64,000 nt of DNA, from positions 8,551,215-8,615,214 of the forward strand of contig NZ_CP045178.1 of NCBI RefSeq assembly GCF_009296025.1, written 5' to 3'. Source of the stretch: Streptomyces tsukubensis (lineage in GTDB: Bacteria; Actinomycetota; Actinomycetes; Streptomycetales; Streptomycetaceae). The position numbers and the translations under genes were made by a program. How positions within the stretch are numbered: position 1 is the stretch's first letter; each line of letters begins with the position of its first letter. Of the stretch, positions 18,001 through 26,995 are shown in pieces. The notes below the pieces were generated by a model. That model was not told where the DNA came from. It ran no database searches and was given only the letters and a program-made list of their open reading frames with translations.

Positions 18001-19479
18001 TCACTCCTTGTGCTGCACCGGGCAGCCGGGGGCACCCGGCTGCGTGGACGGCTGGGCGGGTGCGGAGCGGGCCACGGCTTCCCGCGGCCCGCTGTCCGTG
18101 CCCCGGCCCGTCGGCCGCTCGGTGAGCCGCAGGGTCAGCCCGCGCGAACTGAGGCTGGTCTCCACCTTGGGCCGGAAGGGCTGGGCGCCGACGGGGGACA
18201 GCTCCCAGCGGGAGACGATCGCGGTGAGCGCCAGGATGGCCTCGGTGAGGGCGAACTGGTCCCCGATGCATTTGCGCGCGCCGGCGCCGAAGGGAATGTA
18301 GGAGGCCCGGTCGGGCTGCCCCTCCAGCCAGCGGTCCGGGTCGAAGCGGTCGGGCTCGGGATAGAGGTCGGCCCGACGGTGCAGGAGATACGGGCTGAGG
18401 ACGAGGGTGCTGCCGCGCTTGAGCCGTACCCCGCCGAGCTCGGCGTCCTGCCTGAGGGTACGGGTCATCATCCAGGCGGGCGGATACAGCCGAAGCGTCT
18501 CGGTCACCACCCGGGAGGCCAGGCCGAGCGCGGGCAGATGTGCGGGGGAGAGCTCGGCGCCGTCCCTGGCGGTGTCGGCCTCGGCCCGGAGGCGTTGCTG
18601 GACCTCGGGGTGCGTGGCGAGCAGGTGCAGCGCCCAGGCCAGGGTGATGGCCGTGGTCTCCATCCCGCCGAGGAAGAAGGTCAGCGCTTCGTCGGCCAGT
18701 TCGGAGTCGCTGAGCTGCTGCTGACCCCCCTCGCTCTCCTCGTCCACCGCGCTGACCAGCGTGGAGAGCAGATCGGCGTGGTCGGTCGGATCGGCGCGCC
18801 GCTCGGTGATGATCTGCGCGATGGTGGACGCGAGCCGGTCGCGGGCCCGGTCGTAGCGCCGCTTCTGCGCCGTGGGCACGCTCCGCAGCAGCGCGGGTGT
18901 CATCATCCGGCGGAAGAAGGCGCTCACGATGACGGCGGTGTCCGCCAGGGAGCGCCGCATGGTCTCCTCCGCCAGCGCGCCGCTGAACATCGTCTCCATG
19001 GTGGCCCGGGTCGTCAGTGTCATCATTTCCTGGGTGACGTCGAGGATGTCGCCGTCGTGCCAGGAGTCGGCCTTCACCGCGGCAGCCCGCGCGAACACCG
19101 TTCCGTACCCGGACAGTCGGGTGGGGTGGAACGAGGGCTGGCACAGCCGTCGTTGCCGCCGGTGCAGGGGGTAGGCGCAGGTGGACAGGCCGTCGCCGAT
19201 GACCTCGCGGATCCTGTCGTAGATCGGGCCGCCCTTGTCGAAGATGCGGTCGTTGAGGAACACCTGCCGGGTCAGGGCCGGGTCGCAGACCATCACGGCG
19301 GAACTCGGGCCGAGCCGGACGCGGACCATCTCCCGGTACCCGGACAGGGACATGATGAACGCCAGCGGGTCGCGGAGCAGGGGCAGCGCGTGGCCCAGCA
19401 GCGGCAGGGCGTGCGGGGCCACGGGCACCGAAGCCGCGGTGGCCGTACTCGTGTCTGTCATGGACAACCTCATTTTCAC
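18001..19479 (-). CDS. Cytochrome P450 monooxygenase of the polyketide cluster
   Basis: A 492-residue P450 with all signature motifs: I-helix GGMETT (271-276), ExxR in TETLR (Glu327, Arg330), and the haem loop FGAGARKCIGDQFA with Cys404. The PERF-like region is DRFDPDRWL. The GTG at 19479 forms a GTGA overlap with the ketosynthase III-like gene, as at other junctions of this operon. An alternative ATG at 19461 has GAGG 6 bp upstream and gives 486 residues. The length and the CYP102/CYP4-like haem loop suggest a fatty-chain hydroxylase acting on a lipid-like product. Redox partners are not in the window. Confidence 0.88.
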   Translation of the reverse strand: MKMRLSMTDTSTATAASVPVAPHALPLLGHALPLLRDPLAFIMSLSGYREMVRVRLGPSSAVMVCDPALTRQVFLNDRIFDKGGPIYDRIREVIGDGLSTCAYPLHRRQRRLCQPSFHPTRLSGYGTVFARAAAVKADSWHDGDILDVTQEMMTLTTRATMETMFSGALAEETMRRSLADTAVIVSAFFRRMMTPALLRSVPTAQKRRYDRARDRLASTIAQIITERRADPTDHADLLSTLVSAVDEESEGGQQQLSDSELADEALTFFLGGMETTAITLAWALHLLATHPEVQQRLRAEADTARDGAELSPAHLPALGLASRVVTETLRLYPPAWMMTRTLRQDAELGGVRLKRGSTLVLSPYLLHRRADLYPEPDRFDPDRWLEGQPDRASYIPFGAGARKCIGDQFALTEAILALTAIVSRWELSPVGAQPFRPKVETSLSSRGLTLRLTERPTGRGTDSGPREAVARSAPAQPSTQPGAPGCPVQHKE

Positions 19480-20510
19480 GTTGCGGGGTGACCTGCCGGT
19501 GCAGGGATGGCGGGGTCACGGGTGATCTCCAGGAGAGCGGTGGTCCAGCGGAAACCGAGCCCGAAACTCAGGACCAGGACGCGTTCGCCGGCCCGCAGCG
19601 TGCCGGAACGGAACGCCCGGTCGAGGGCGAGCAGGACATCGCACGGGCCCGCGTGGCCGAGGTGCCGCCCGAAGGTCCAACTGGTGTCCTGCGCCCGGAG
19701 ATCGAGAGGGGTGGCGGCGAGCAGCAGGTCGAGCACGACCGAGCCGATCGCGATGGGCACCACGTGCGTGATGTCCGTCGGCTTCGTGCCGGTCTCCTCC
19801 AGGACGGTCTCGACGCACTCGCGGGTGGTCCGTTGCAGTACGTCGATGTAGGGCATGAGCCCGGTCTGCTCGATGAGGAAGGACCTGCCGCCGTCGGGGT
19901 GCCCCGCCCCGGCCCGGGTCAGCACCTCCAGCTGCGGCTGGGTGGCCCGCGCGGTCGCCACCAGACGGGCGAGGCCCGCCCCTCGGGTGAGGACGGCGGC
20001 GGCGCCGGTGTCACCGGCCACGTACCCCATGTCCTTGACGTGGCCCCACCGTTCGTGCGGGAACCGGGCGGCGGCCGTGGCCATCACCGCTTTCGCTTCC
20101 GTCGCCGCGGTGAGGTGTTCGGCCGCGGCGACCAGGGCCGCGGCCCCGCCGTCGCTGGCGGCACCGAGCTCGATCCCGTGGGTGCCGGGCCCGCCGAGAA
20201 CACGTACCAGATAGGGCGCGGGGGTGTAGTGGTCCTCGTCCTGGAAGCCGGCGTGCACGATGAGACTCAGGTCGGCGCCGGGGACCTCGGCGTGGCGCAG
20301 TGCCTTGAGGCCGGCGCGGGCCGCCATCTGCGCCGGTGTGGTCTCCGTCGAGACGGCGGCCGAGGTGAATCCGTTGAGCGCCGCCATGGTGGGCTGCGCC
20401 GTGACCGGACCGCCCCACGCCCCGTAGGAGGACTTGATGGGAGGGATCCACGCCCCGGTCCCGGCGATCGTGATGTCCTGCCACAACACTGCTGTCTCCT
20501 CGGCTGTCAC
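19476..20510 (-). CDS. KAS III-like (thiolase-fold) protein with non-canonical active site
   Basis: A 344-residue thiolase-fold protein of the ketoacyl-ACP synthase III group. Its catalytic triad is replaced. The nucleophile region reads ELGAASDGGAAAL, so Ser119 takes the place of Cys. The usual VPHQAN reads VPIAIG, and the YGNTS region reads FGRHLGHAG. Similar Cys-to-Ser proteins (DpsC) and KAS III-like acyltransferases (CerJ) are known. A role in starter selection, acyl transfer or product release is more likely than ordinary chain initiation. The GTG at 20510 overlaps the synthase stop by 4 bp. A second GTG at 20489 has GAGGAG upstream. Confidence 0.8.
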   Translation of the reverse strand: MTAEETAVLWQDITIAGTGAWIPPIKSSYGAWGGPVTAQPTMAALNGFTSAAVSTETTPAQMAARAGLKALRHAEVPGADLSLIVHAGFQDEDHYTPAPYLVRVLGGPGTHGIELGAASDGGAAALVAAAEHLTAATEAKAVMATAAARFPHERWGHVKDMGYVAGDTGAAAVLTRGAGLARLVATARATQPQLEVLTRAGAGHPDGGRSFLIEQTGLMPYIDVLQRTTRECVETVLEETGTKPTDITHVVPIAIGSVVLDLLLAATPLDLRAQDTSWTFGRHLGHAGPCDVLLALDRAFRSGTLRAGERVLVLSFGLGFRWTTALLEITRDPAIPAPAGHPAT

Positions 20511-23500
20511 GAAAGGGTCGATGAGTGAACGCGCGGTCGGGGCCGGACGAGTTGTCCGCTGTGGTCCAGGGGATGGGCGGCGACCCCGGTGATCCGGGCC
20601 AGCGCCCGGCCGTCGTCGCCCGCGGCGGTCAGGGTCCCCGTGGCGTAGTCGCAGTGCAGACGGATCGCCGGGTTCTCCTCGCTGAGCCGGCAGTCGTTGG
20701 CCGGCCCGGCGAGGTCGACCTCGTCGAGAGCGGCCATCGGACCGACCCGAGGTGGTTGGTCACCGCGCGGCGGAAGCAGCAGCAGGTGCACCATCGCGTC
20801 CAGCAGGATCGCGGGCACGGTCATCCCCGCCAGCGCCGGGGCCCAGGCGGTGTGGTCGAGCCGGAACCTGGCGCTGTTCCCGTCCGCGCCCCGGGCGTAG
20901 TCGCCGGTGCCCGCGAACGGGCCGGTGAGCGCTATCGGCGGGTCGGGGGTGTAGACCGGCATGGCGAAATCGGGCTCGGGCAGGTAGGCCGCGTCGTCGG
21001 GGGGTGCGGCGAGCACCGGGTGGCGGGCCGCGAGCACCACCGTCGTCTCGCACAACAGGTCGTTGAAGCGCAGCACCTTGCCGTTCCTGCCCAGCCGGTG
21101 CGCGGTCATCCGGACGGACACCTCCGTACGCTCGGGGGTGCGGCGGGTGACCCGGGCCTCCACCGCGACGGTGCGCGGCGGCCCGGCGAGCCTGATCGTG
21201 ACCGAGGTCCTGCAGAGGAGCCCGCGGAAGCCGGTGACCTGGAGGCCGGGACAGAGGACCGAGGCGGCGCCCGCCGCGGCCTCCAGGGTGAACGTGCCCG
21301 GCAGCGTGTACTCGCCGTGGACCCGGTGGTGCCGCATCCACCGCCCGTCCCGCTCGGCCAGGGTCCGCGGATCCCAGGTCTTGGTGAAGACGGCCCAGCT
21401 CCCGCCTCGGTACAGGACTCCGTCCAGGAGCGGCGAGGCCAGCGCCGGGTCGGGGGGCGCCGGTGGCGGCGCGTCCGGGGCGGGGACCCGTACCTCTCCG
21501 GCGCGGCCGCGCGTCCTGATCCCACGCCCGGCCAACAGCGTGCGTTCGTCCTCCCTGATGAAGAACACCACCCCGCCTGCCGGGGGCCCGCTCACGGCGG
21601 AGAGGAACTGCGCGCGGCCCAGGGCGGTGCTGATGTAGGCGTCCATCCGGTTGCGCCTGAGGGTCTCCCGCATGGTGACGCTGCTGGCGACCCCCACCTC
21701 CCGCCAGCCGCTCCAGAGGATCGCCAGCTCCTGGGAGCCGGCCGGTCCGTGCCGCTGGGCGCGGGCGCTGGCGTACGCGAGGTACTCGTTGACCGCGCAG
21801 TAGTCCACGTCGCCGGGGGCCGGGGTGAGCGAGGCCAGGGTGCTGAAGTTGCACCAGATCCGTGGCGGGCGCCCGGCCAGGGCCCGTTTGAGGTTGCGGT
21901 ATCCGGTCGCCTTGGTGGCCCGCACGGCCCGGAAGTCGGTGAGGGTCTTGGCGTGCAGAGCCCGGGAGCGCAGATCCAGGACGGTGTTGATGAGGAGGTC
22001 GATCCGTCCGTGCCGGTCGAGGACCTCATGGAGCACCGCCGTGGTGCGCTCGGCGTCGAGGATGTCGCAGACACGGTGGTGCACCCGATCCGGGCCGCAC
22101 ACTTCCCTCAGCCGGTCGATCGTGCGGCGGACCTCCAGACGGGCCTCGGCCTTCTCGTAGGCCGCCCGCAGTTCGCCCAGCGATGTCCCGGGGTACTCGC
22201 GTCGCCGGGCGGCGATGTACTCGGCCTGCGGCGGCAGGGCCTCGTCGCTCTCCGGCAGCGGGGTGCGCCCGAAGACGTAGATGTGCGGCCGGTCGGTGTG
22301 GCGGGCGACCGCGTGCAGCAGTTCGGGTGTGATCCCCCGGGCACCGCCGAAGGCGACCACGACCGCGCCGGGCGGCAGCGGGACCGCTTCCGTCCCCGGC
22401 GGCTCGGTGGGGTCGTCGGTGACGGCCAGGGCGGACCAGTCGCCGCCGAGGCAGGCCAGGGTGTGCGTGGGGCTCGGGACGGCGCCCGCCCGCGCGAACT
22501 GCTCCAGGGCGCTCCCGGCGTCCGGCGCGTCGCTGAGCAGGCTCACCCCACCGCACTGCGGGACCTCGGCCCGTACGGAGCGCACGAGGCCGGTGAACAG
22601 CGCGCTCAGCGGGGGCGGCACGTCGTCCGGTACCTCGCCGAGCAGGAGCGCGCCGAGCGAACCGCCGGAGCGCAGCGCGGGCAGCGCCGCCTGGACCGTG
22701 GTGAAGGCGAGGTCCTGCAACTCCTCCATCCGGCCCGCCGCGTCCTCGTCGCAGCCGTCGTCGTCGAGGGGAAGCCGGGCCAGCACCCGGATGTGGCGCG
22801 GGATGAACGGCAGGGCGGCCAGGGCGGCCCGCGCCTCCTCTGGCGGTACGTGGACGGTGCCCGCCGGGTCCGGCCGCGGGGACCAGACGACGGTGTCGGG
22901 GCCGGTGACCGAGGCGGCGAGATCCGCGTCACCGGTGAGCACGACGGTCCCCGGCCCGATCGCCGCGCCGGCCGCGTCGGCCGGCGGCGGGGAGACCGGG
23001 ACGAGCCGGACGGTCTGGCGGTGGCCGAGGAACTCCCCGGCGTGGTCCGCCTCAGGCCGCTCGGGCACGGTGCCCCCTGGCCCGGTGTCCACCGTCTGTT
23101 CGGGTCCGGCGGTCGCCCCCTGTTCGAGCCGGGTGCCCACCGCCTGCTGGGGCCCTGTGACCACCGCATGCGGGGGCGTCGCGGTCACCGCCTCGTTCGA
23201 CGCGGTGCTCCCCGGAGGCTGCGCGGGTTGGGGCAGGGGGCGCTCGGCCCCCTCCCGGTCAGGTCCGGGATCCTGCCCGCCGCCCGGCCGGGTGAAGTGG
23301 ATCAGTGGTGATCCGGCCGAGGCGGGCGTCACTACCGTGTCGGTACCGGTGGCCACGGCGTCGAGGACCGTGAGCAGCGCGTCGAGCGACAGGTAGGTGT
23401 GGCCCGCGTCGGCCAGTACGGGGAGGTCGTGCGCGGCCAGGGCCCGGGGACCGGCCTCGGCGGCCCCGCCGGCCTCGGCGGAGGTGGAGGTGGAGAGGGA

Positions 23501-26500
23501 ACCGAGGACGGGCAGGTTGTGCTCCCGCGCGGTGGAGAGCCGGGTGATCGCCAGGACGGCGGCGCCTTCCGCGATCGACCGGCCCCTGGGCACCAGAGCG
23601 TCGAGGTGACGGTCCCAGCCCCTGATCGGCCGCTGGCACACCGCGCCGACGAAGGCGAGATCGCAGGCGCGGTGGCGAAGCTGACGCAGGGCCAGGTCGA
23701 GGGCGGAGTGAGTGGAGTCGCGGTGGGCGTAGATACTGGTGCCCAGCCCCTGGAAGTCGTAGTAGTTGGCGGCCCGGCCCGACAGGATGCAGGAGACCGC
23801 GCCGGTGAAGTCGTCCTCGTTCAGATCGCCGGGGATCACCTCCTTGGCCTCTGCCATCCCGTTCGCCAGGTACTTCTTCAGCGTCCGCGCCTGCACGGGG
23901 TCGGGCAGGATGTCGAAGGCGGTGGCGCACTCGCCCGCGTGCACCCGCAGCGCGGCGCGGGTGTTGTGCGTGGTCGGCAATGTCGCCCCGACCACGATCG
24001 CGGTGGTGGGTCGCAGGCTGACACCGGGTTCGCCGAGCTGTTCCAGCAGCGGGCCGAGCGCTTCCAGCATCATCAGGTGGGCGGCGTCCATGTGCCGCAT
24101 CGTCAGCGGCGGAATGCGGACCTGGCGGGGGGACGGCAGCGGGTAGGGCATGCCGAACCCGGCCTCGGGGAGCGGTCCTTCGCCGCGCAGCCACGCGGGC
24201 ACCCGACCGGGCTCCAGGCCGGGCAGGTGAGTGTTCCAGCCCACCACGACCAGGTCCTCCGTCCCGGCGAGCGGCTCGCCGCCCCGCCGCTGCGCGGGGG
24301 CCGCGGGCGGTACACGGTCGGAGAGGACCACATGCGCGTCCGCTCCGCCGAGCCCGAAGGACGACACCCCGACCACTCTCGGTCGCGTCCCGTCGGCCCG
24401 CCAGGGCGCGTCCGTGACCGGCACGGTCAGCCGCGCGCCGTCCTCCAGCAGCGGATGCGGATCGGTGACCACGGGCTGTCCCGGCACCGCGCCCCGCTCC
24501 AGGGCGACCAGCGCGTGCGCGACGGAGACCAGCCCCGCCAGCACACCGGTGTGCCCGAAGACCTGCTTGTTCGACGTGAGCAGACACGCCCGCTCCCGCG
24601 GGCCCAACCGGGAGAGCAGCGAGCGCAGTTCGATCTCGTCGCCCACCGGCGTGCCCGTGCCGTGTGCCACGACCCAGTCCACGTCCTCGGCCTCGACACC
24701 CGCGTCGGCCCAGGCGCGTGCGATCGCCAGCTCCTGCCCGCGGGTCGCCGGGGCGTGAATACCCTTGCCCCGGCCGTCGGCGGCGAGACCGGTGCCCCGG
24801 ATGACACCGAGCACCCGGTCGCCGTCCGCCACGGCGCGGGCATACGTTTTCAGCGCGAGCGTGACGGAGCCCTCACCGATGAGAGTCCCGTCGGCCGCCT
24901 GGTCGAAGGGGCGTACCCGGCCGCTCATCGAGATACCTTGGGCGCGGCAGAACAGCGTGAACCCGATGGGCTCGATCACCGACGTACCGCCGGCCAGAGC
25001 CACGTCGCAGGAGCCCTCGCGCAGCGCCTTGACCGCCGCGTCCAGGGCGAACAGGCCGCTGGCACACGCCGCGTCGAGGGTCAGGTGCTGTGCGTCGTCG
25101 GGGATCAGGCCGCGCAGCGCGTTGCGGGCGACGGACGCCGGCAGGTAGGCCTGCGGGTCCCCGCCGTCCCCGCTGTAGTGCGCGCTGATCGCGTGGTCGG
25201 CCAACTCCGCCAACCAGTCACCGTCCTGACCGGAGGGGACCGCGTCGCGGACGATCCGCCGGTACTCGTCGCCCAGGACGACGCCCTGCGTGCCGACGCC
25301 GGTCTGGTCGTGGATGCCGGTGGTCGTGACGAGCCACCGGTCCGACGCCTGCCGTCCTACGCCCGCCAGGGCCTGGACCGCGCAGTGCCGCAGCCAGCGG
25401 GTTGCCCGCGGCCATCCGGGGTGGCCGGCGTTCCCGTCCGGTTCTGTGACCGAGGCGGGGTCGGGCACGAAGTTCTGGACGTACCCGGCCTCGCGGACGT
25501 AGAAGGCGTCAGTCTCCTCGCGCGTGGGAGCCCAGAAGTGTTCGAGATCGAAGGCGGACGGCTCGCTGGAGATCAGCACGCCCTCCCGCAACCGGTCCCA
25601 GAACTCCGCTGTGTTGTTCGCACCGGGCAGGGCCAGGCCGAGGCCGACCACTGCTACGGCACCGGGGTCCGCCTCGGGGCCCGCACCGGGGTCCGCACGG
25701 AGGGAGGGATCGGGGGAGGGGCCGGGGGACGGCGTGGAGGGTGGCCCGGCGGCGCGGACCCGGTCCTGGCCAGGCACGAGCGGGGTCCGGACTCCGACCC
25801 GGTCCCGAGCGGGGGCCGCCACCGCCCCCGCCACCGTCTCGGGCTCGGGCGCGGGCGCGGGCGGAGGATGGGCGAGCGCCGGCTCCTCCGGGACGGCAGG
25901 CGCCACGTGTGCCGCGACCGGCACGCCGGCCGCGGGTGTGGGTACCGGGTGGGCGAGCGCCGGTCCTTCCGGGGCAGGCGCCATATGTGCCGCAACGGGA
26001 ACGCCCCCTGCGGGAACGCCCCCTGCGGGGACGGCCACCGGCTCATCGCGCACCGGTGCCGTCTCCCGAACCGCCGACGGCTGAGACCGCCCGGACCCGG
26101 GCACGGAGTCAACGGGCACTGGCCTGCCTGGGACGGAGGACGGTCGCACCGCCGCCGGGACCGACGGACGCCTGGCCCCCACGCCCGCCTGTTCCGCGAG
26201 CCTGCTGTTCAGCCGCATGCCCTGCATCCCGCCGATACTGATGCCGCCGTCGGCCACGATGGTCTGCCCGGTGATGAAGCCGGTGTCCTCGTGCAGCAGA
26301 TGGACGATCAGCTTGGCCGCGTCCGGAGTGGAGAGCGTGCGGCGCATCAATTCACTGGTGTCGGCCCCGCCGCCGGGAACCGCCGCCGGGGCATCCAGAT
26401 TGACGACGATCTCACTGGAGACGGAGCCCAGCAGCAGGGTGTTGACCCGGACACCCTGGCCGGCCAGGTCGAGCGCCAGATAGCGGACCAGCGACTCCAT

Positions 26501-26995
26501 GGCCGCCTTGGTGACCCCGCCGGGGCCGTACCCCGGCACCGGCTGGTGCGCCCCGACGCTCGACAGGCAGAGGATGCTCGCACCCTCCCTCCCCGCCATC
26601 AGCTCCGCCGCGCGGCGCGAACAGTGGTAGGCGGCCATCACGTTGGTGGACCACGCTCGCTGCCAGTAGGTGTCGTCGATGTCGAACAGGGGCAGGAACG
26701 CCCCACCCGCGGCGTTGTTGATCAGGATGTCCAGTGCGCCGTGCCGCTCCTGGACCAGATCGAACATCCGGTCGATCTCGCTGGTCTTGGCCACTGAGGC
26801 GCGAATGAACTCGTGACTGAGCCCCGCTTCTTCCAGCTCCGCCTGGAGCGCCCCCGCCTGCTCGACCGAGTGGAAGTAGTTGACGATCACATGGGCGCCG
26901 CTGTGCGCCAGCCGGCGCACGATGTCCGCGCCGAGACTCTTCGCGGCCCCGGTCACAAGGACGATTTTGCCCCGCAGATGGTCCGTGGAGGTCAT
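20507..26995 (-). CDS. Multidomain polyketide synthase: SDR/ER - KS - KS-like - KR - DH
   Basis: A 2162-residue synthase. Residues 1-260 are an SDR resembling FabL enoyl reductase (VTGAAKSLGADIV; Tyr156-x6-Lys163). A Pro/Ala linker follows, containing two related repeats of about 26 residues (331-382). Residues 445-895 are a complete KS with Cys644 (DAACAS), His778 (HGTGTPVGD) and His815 (FGHTG). Residues 913-1237 form a second KS-like domain whose cysteine loop reads GTSIYAHRDSTHS, so it is chain-length-factor-like or structural. Residues 1325-1820 are a KR (GGARGI at 1550; Tyr732-type YCAVN at 1732-1736). Residues 1850-2150 are a hot-dog DH (His1890 in HRVHGEYTLPG, Asp2066). AT and ACP are on the preceding gene. 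This layout recalls PUFA-type iterative synthases. The number of extension rounds cannot be read from sequence. Confidence 0.85.
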   Translation of the reverse strand: MTSTDHLRGKIVLVTGAAKSLGADIVRRLAHSGAHVIVNYFHSVEQAGALQAELEEAGLSHEFIRASVAKTSEIDRMFDLVQERHGALDILINNAAGGAFLPLFDIDDTYWQRAWSTNVMAAYHCSRRAAELMAGREGASILCLSSVGAHQPVPGYGPGGVTKAAMESLVRYLALDLAGQGVRVNTLLLGSVSSEIVVNLDAPAAVPGGGADTSELMRRTLSTPDAAKLIVHLLHEDTGFITGQTIVADGGISIGGMQGMRLNSRLAEQAGVGARRPSVPAAVRPSSVPGRPVPVDSVPGSGRSQPSAVRETAPVRDEPVAVPAGGVPAGGVPVAAHMAPAPEGPALAHPVPTPAAGVPVAAHVAPAVPEEPALAHPPPAPAPEPETVAGAVAAPARDRVGVRTPLVPGQDRVRAAGPPSTPSPGPSPDPSLRADPGAGPEADPGAVAVVGLGLALPGANNTAEFWDRLREGVLISSEPSAFDLEHFWAPTREETDAFYVREAGYVQNFVPDPASVTEPDGNAGHPGWPRATRWLRHCAVQALAGVGRQASDRWLVTTTGIHDQTGVGTQGVVLGDEYRRIVRDAVPSGQDGDWLAELADHAISAHYSGDGGDPQAYLPASVARNALRGLIPDDAQHLTLDAACASGLFALDAAVKALREGSCDVALAGGTSVIEPIGFTLFCRAQGISMSGRVRPFDQAADGTLIGEGSVTLALKTYARAVADGDRVLGVIRGTGLAADGRGKGIHAPATRGQELAIARAWADAGVEAEDVDWVVAHGTGTPVGDEIELRSLLSRLGPRERACLLTSNKQVFGHTGVLAGLVSVAHALVALERGAVPGQPVVTDPHPLLEDGARLTVPVTDAPWRADGTRPRVVGVSSFGLGGADAHVVLSDRVPPAAPAQRRGGEPLAGTEDLVVVGWNTHLPGLEPGRVPAWLRGEGPLPEAGFGMPYPLPSPRQVRIPPLTMRHMDAAHLMMLEALGPLLEQLGEPGVSLRPTTAIVVGATLPTTHNTRAALRVHAGECATAFDILPDPVQARTLKKYLANGMAEAKEVIPGDLNEDDFTGAVSCILSGRAANYYDFQGLGTSIYAHRDSTHSALDLALRQLRHRACDLAFVGAVCQRPIRGWDRHLDALVPRGRSIAEGAAVLAITRLSTAREHNLPVLGSLSTSTSAEAGGAAEAGPRALAAHDLPVLADAGHTYLSLDALLTVLDAVATGTDTVVTPASAGSPLIHFTRPGGGQDPGPDREGAERPLPQPAQPPGSTASNEAVTATPPHAVVTGPQQAVGTRLEQGATAGPEQTVDTGPGGTVPERPEADHAGEFLGHRQTVRLVPVSPPPADAAGAAIGPGTVVLTGDADLAASVTGPDTVVWSPRPDPAGTVHVPPEEARAALAALPFIPRHIRVLARLPLDDDGCDEDAAGRMEELQDLAFTTVQAALPALRSGGSLGALLLGEVPDDVPPPLSALFTGLVRSVRAEVPQCGGVSLLSDAPDAGSALEQFARAGAVPSPTHTLACLGGDWSALAVTDDPTEPPGTEAVPLPPGAVVVAFGGARGITPELLHAVARHTDRPHIYVFGRTPLPESDEALPPQAEYIAARRREYPGTSLGELRAAYEKAEARLEVRRTIDRLREVCGPDRVHHRVCDILDAERTTAVLHEVLDRHGRIDLLINTVLDLRSRALHAKTLTDFRAVRATKATGYRNLKRALAGRPPRIWCNFSTLASLTPAPGDVDYCAVNEYLAYASARAQRHGPAGSQELAILWSGWREVGVASSVTMRETLRRNRMDAYISTALGRAQFLSAVSGPPAGGVVFFIREDERTLLAGRGIRTRGRAGEVRVPAPDAPPPAPPDPALASPLLDGVLYRGGSWAVFTKTWDPRTLAERDGRWMRHHRVHGEYTLPGTFTLEAAAGAASVLCPGLQVTGFRGLLCRTSVTIRLAGPPRTVAVEARVTRRTPERTEVSVRMTAHRLGRNGKVLRFNDLLCETTVVLAARHPVLAAPPDDAAYLPEPDFAMPVYTPDPPIALTGPFAGTGDYARGADGNSARFRLDHTAWAPALAGMTVPAILLDAMVHLLLLPPRGDQPPRVGPMAALDEVDLAGPANDCRLSEENPAIRLHCDYATGTLTAAGDDGRALARITGVAAHPLDHSGQLVRPRPRVHSSTLS

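Noticed and set aside
13051..20510. Tetronate-type pathway from FkbH, ACP and KAS III-like genes
   Set aside because: FkbI and FkbK homologues are present and the acetylation/elimination enzymes of tetronate pathways are absent, so methoxymalonyl-ACP synthesis fits better.
23399..26797. 1132-codon forward frame opposite the polyketide synthase
   Set aside because: Mirror of a high-GC coding strand; no domain signature and composition typical of an antisense frame.
20507..26995. Enediyne polyketide synthase
   Set aside because: Enediyne synthases carry KS-AT-ACP-KR-DH-PPT in one chain with adjacent enediyne cassette genes; none of these features match.
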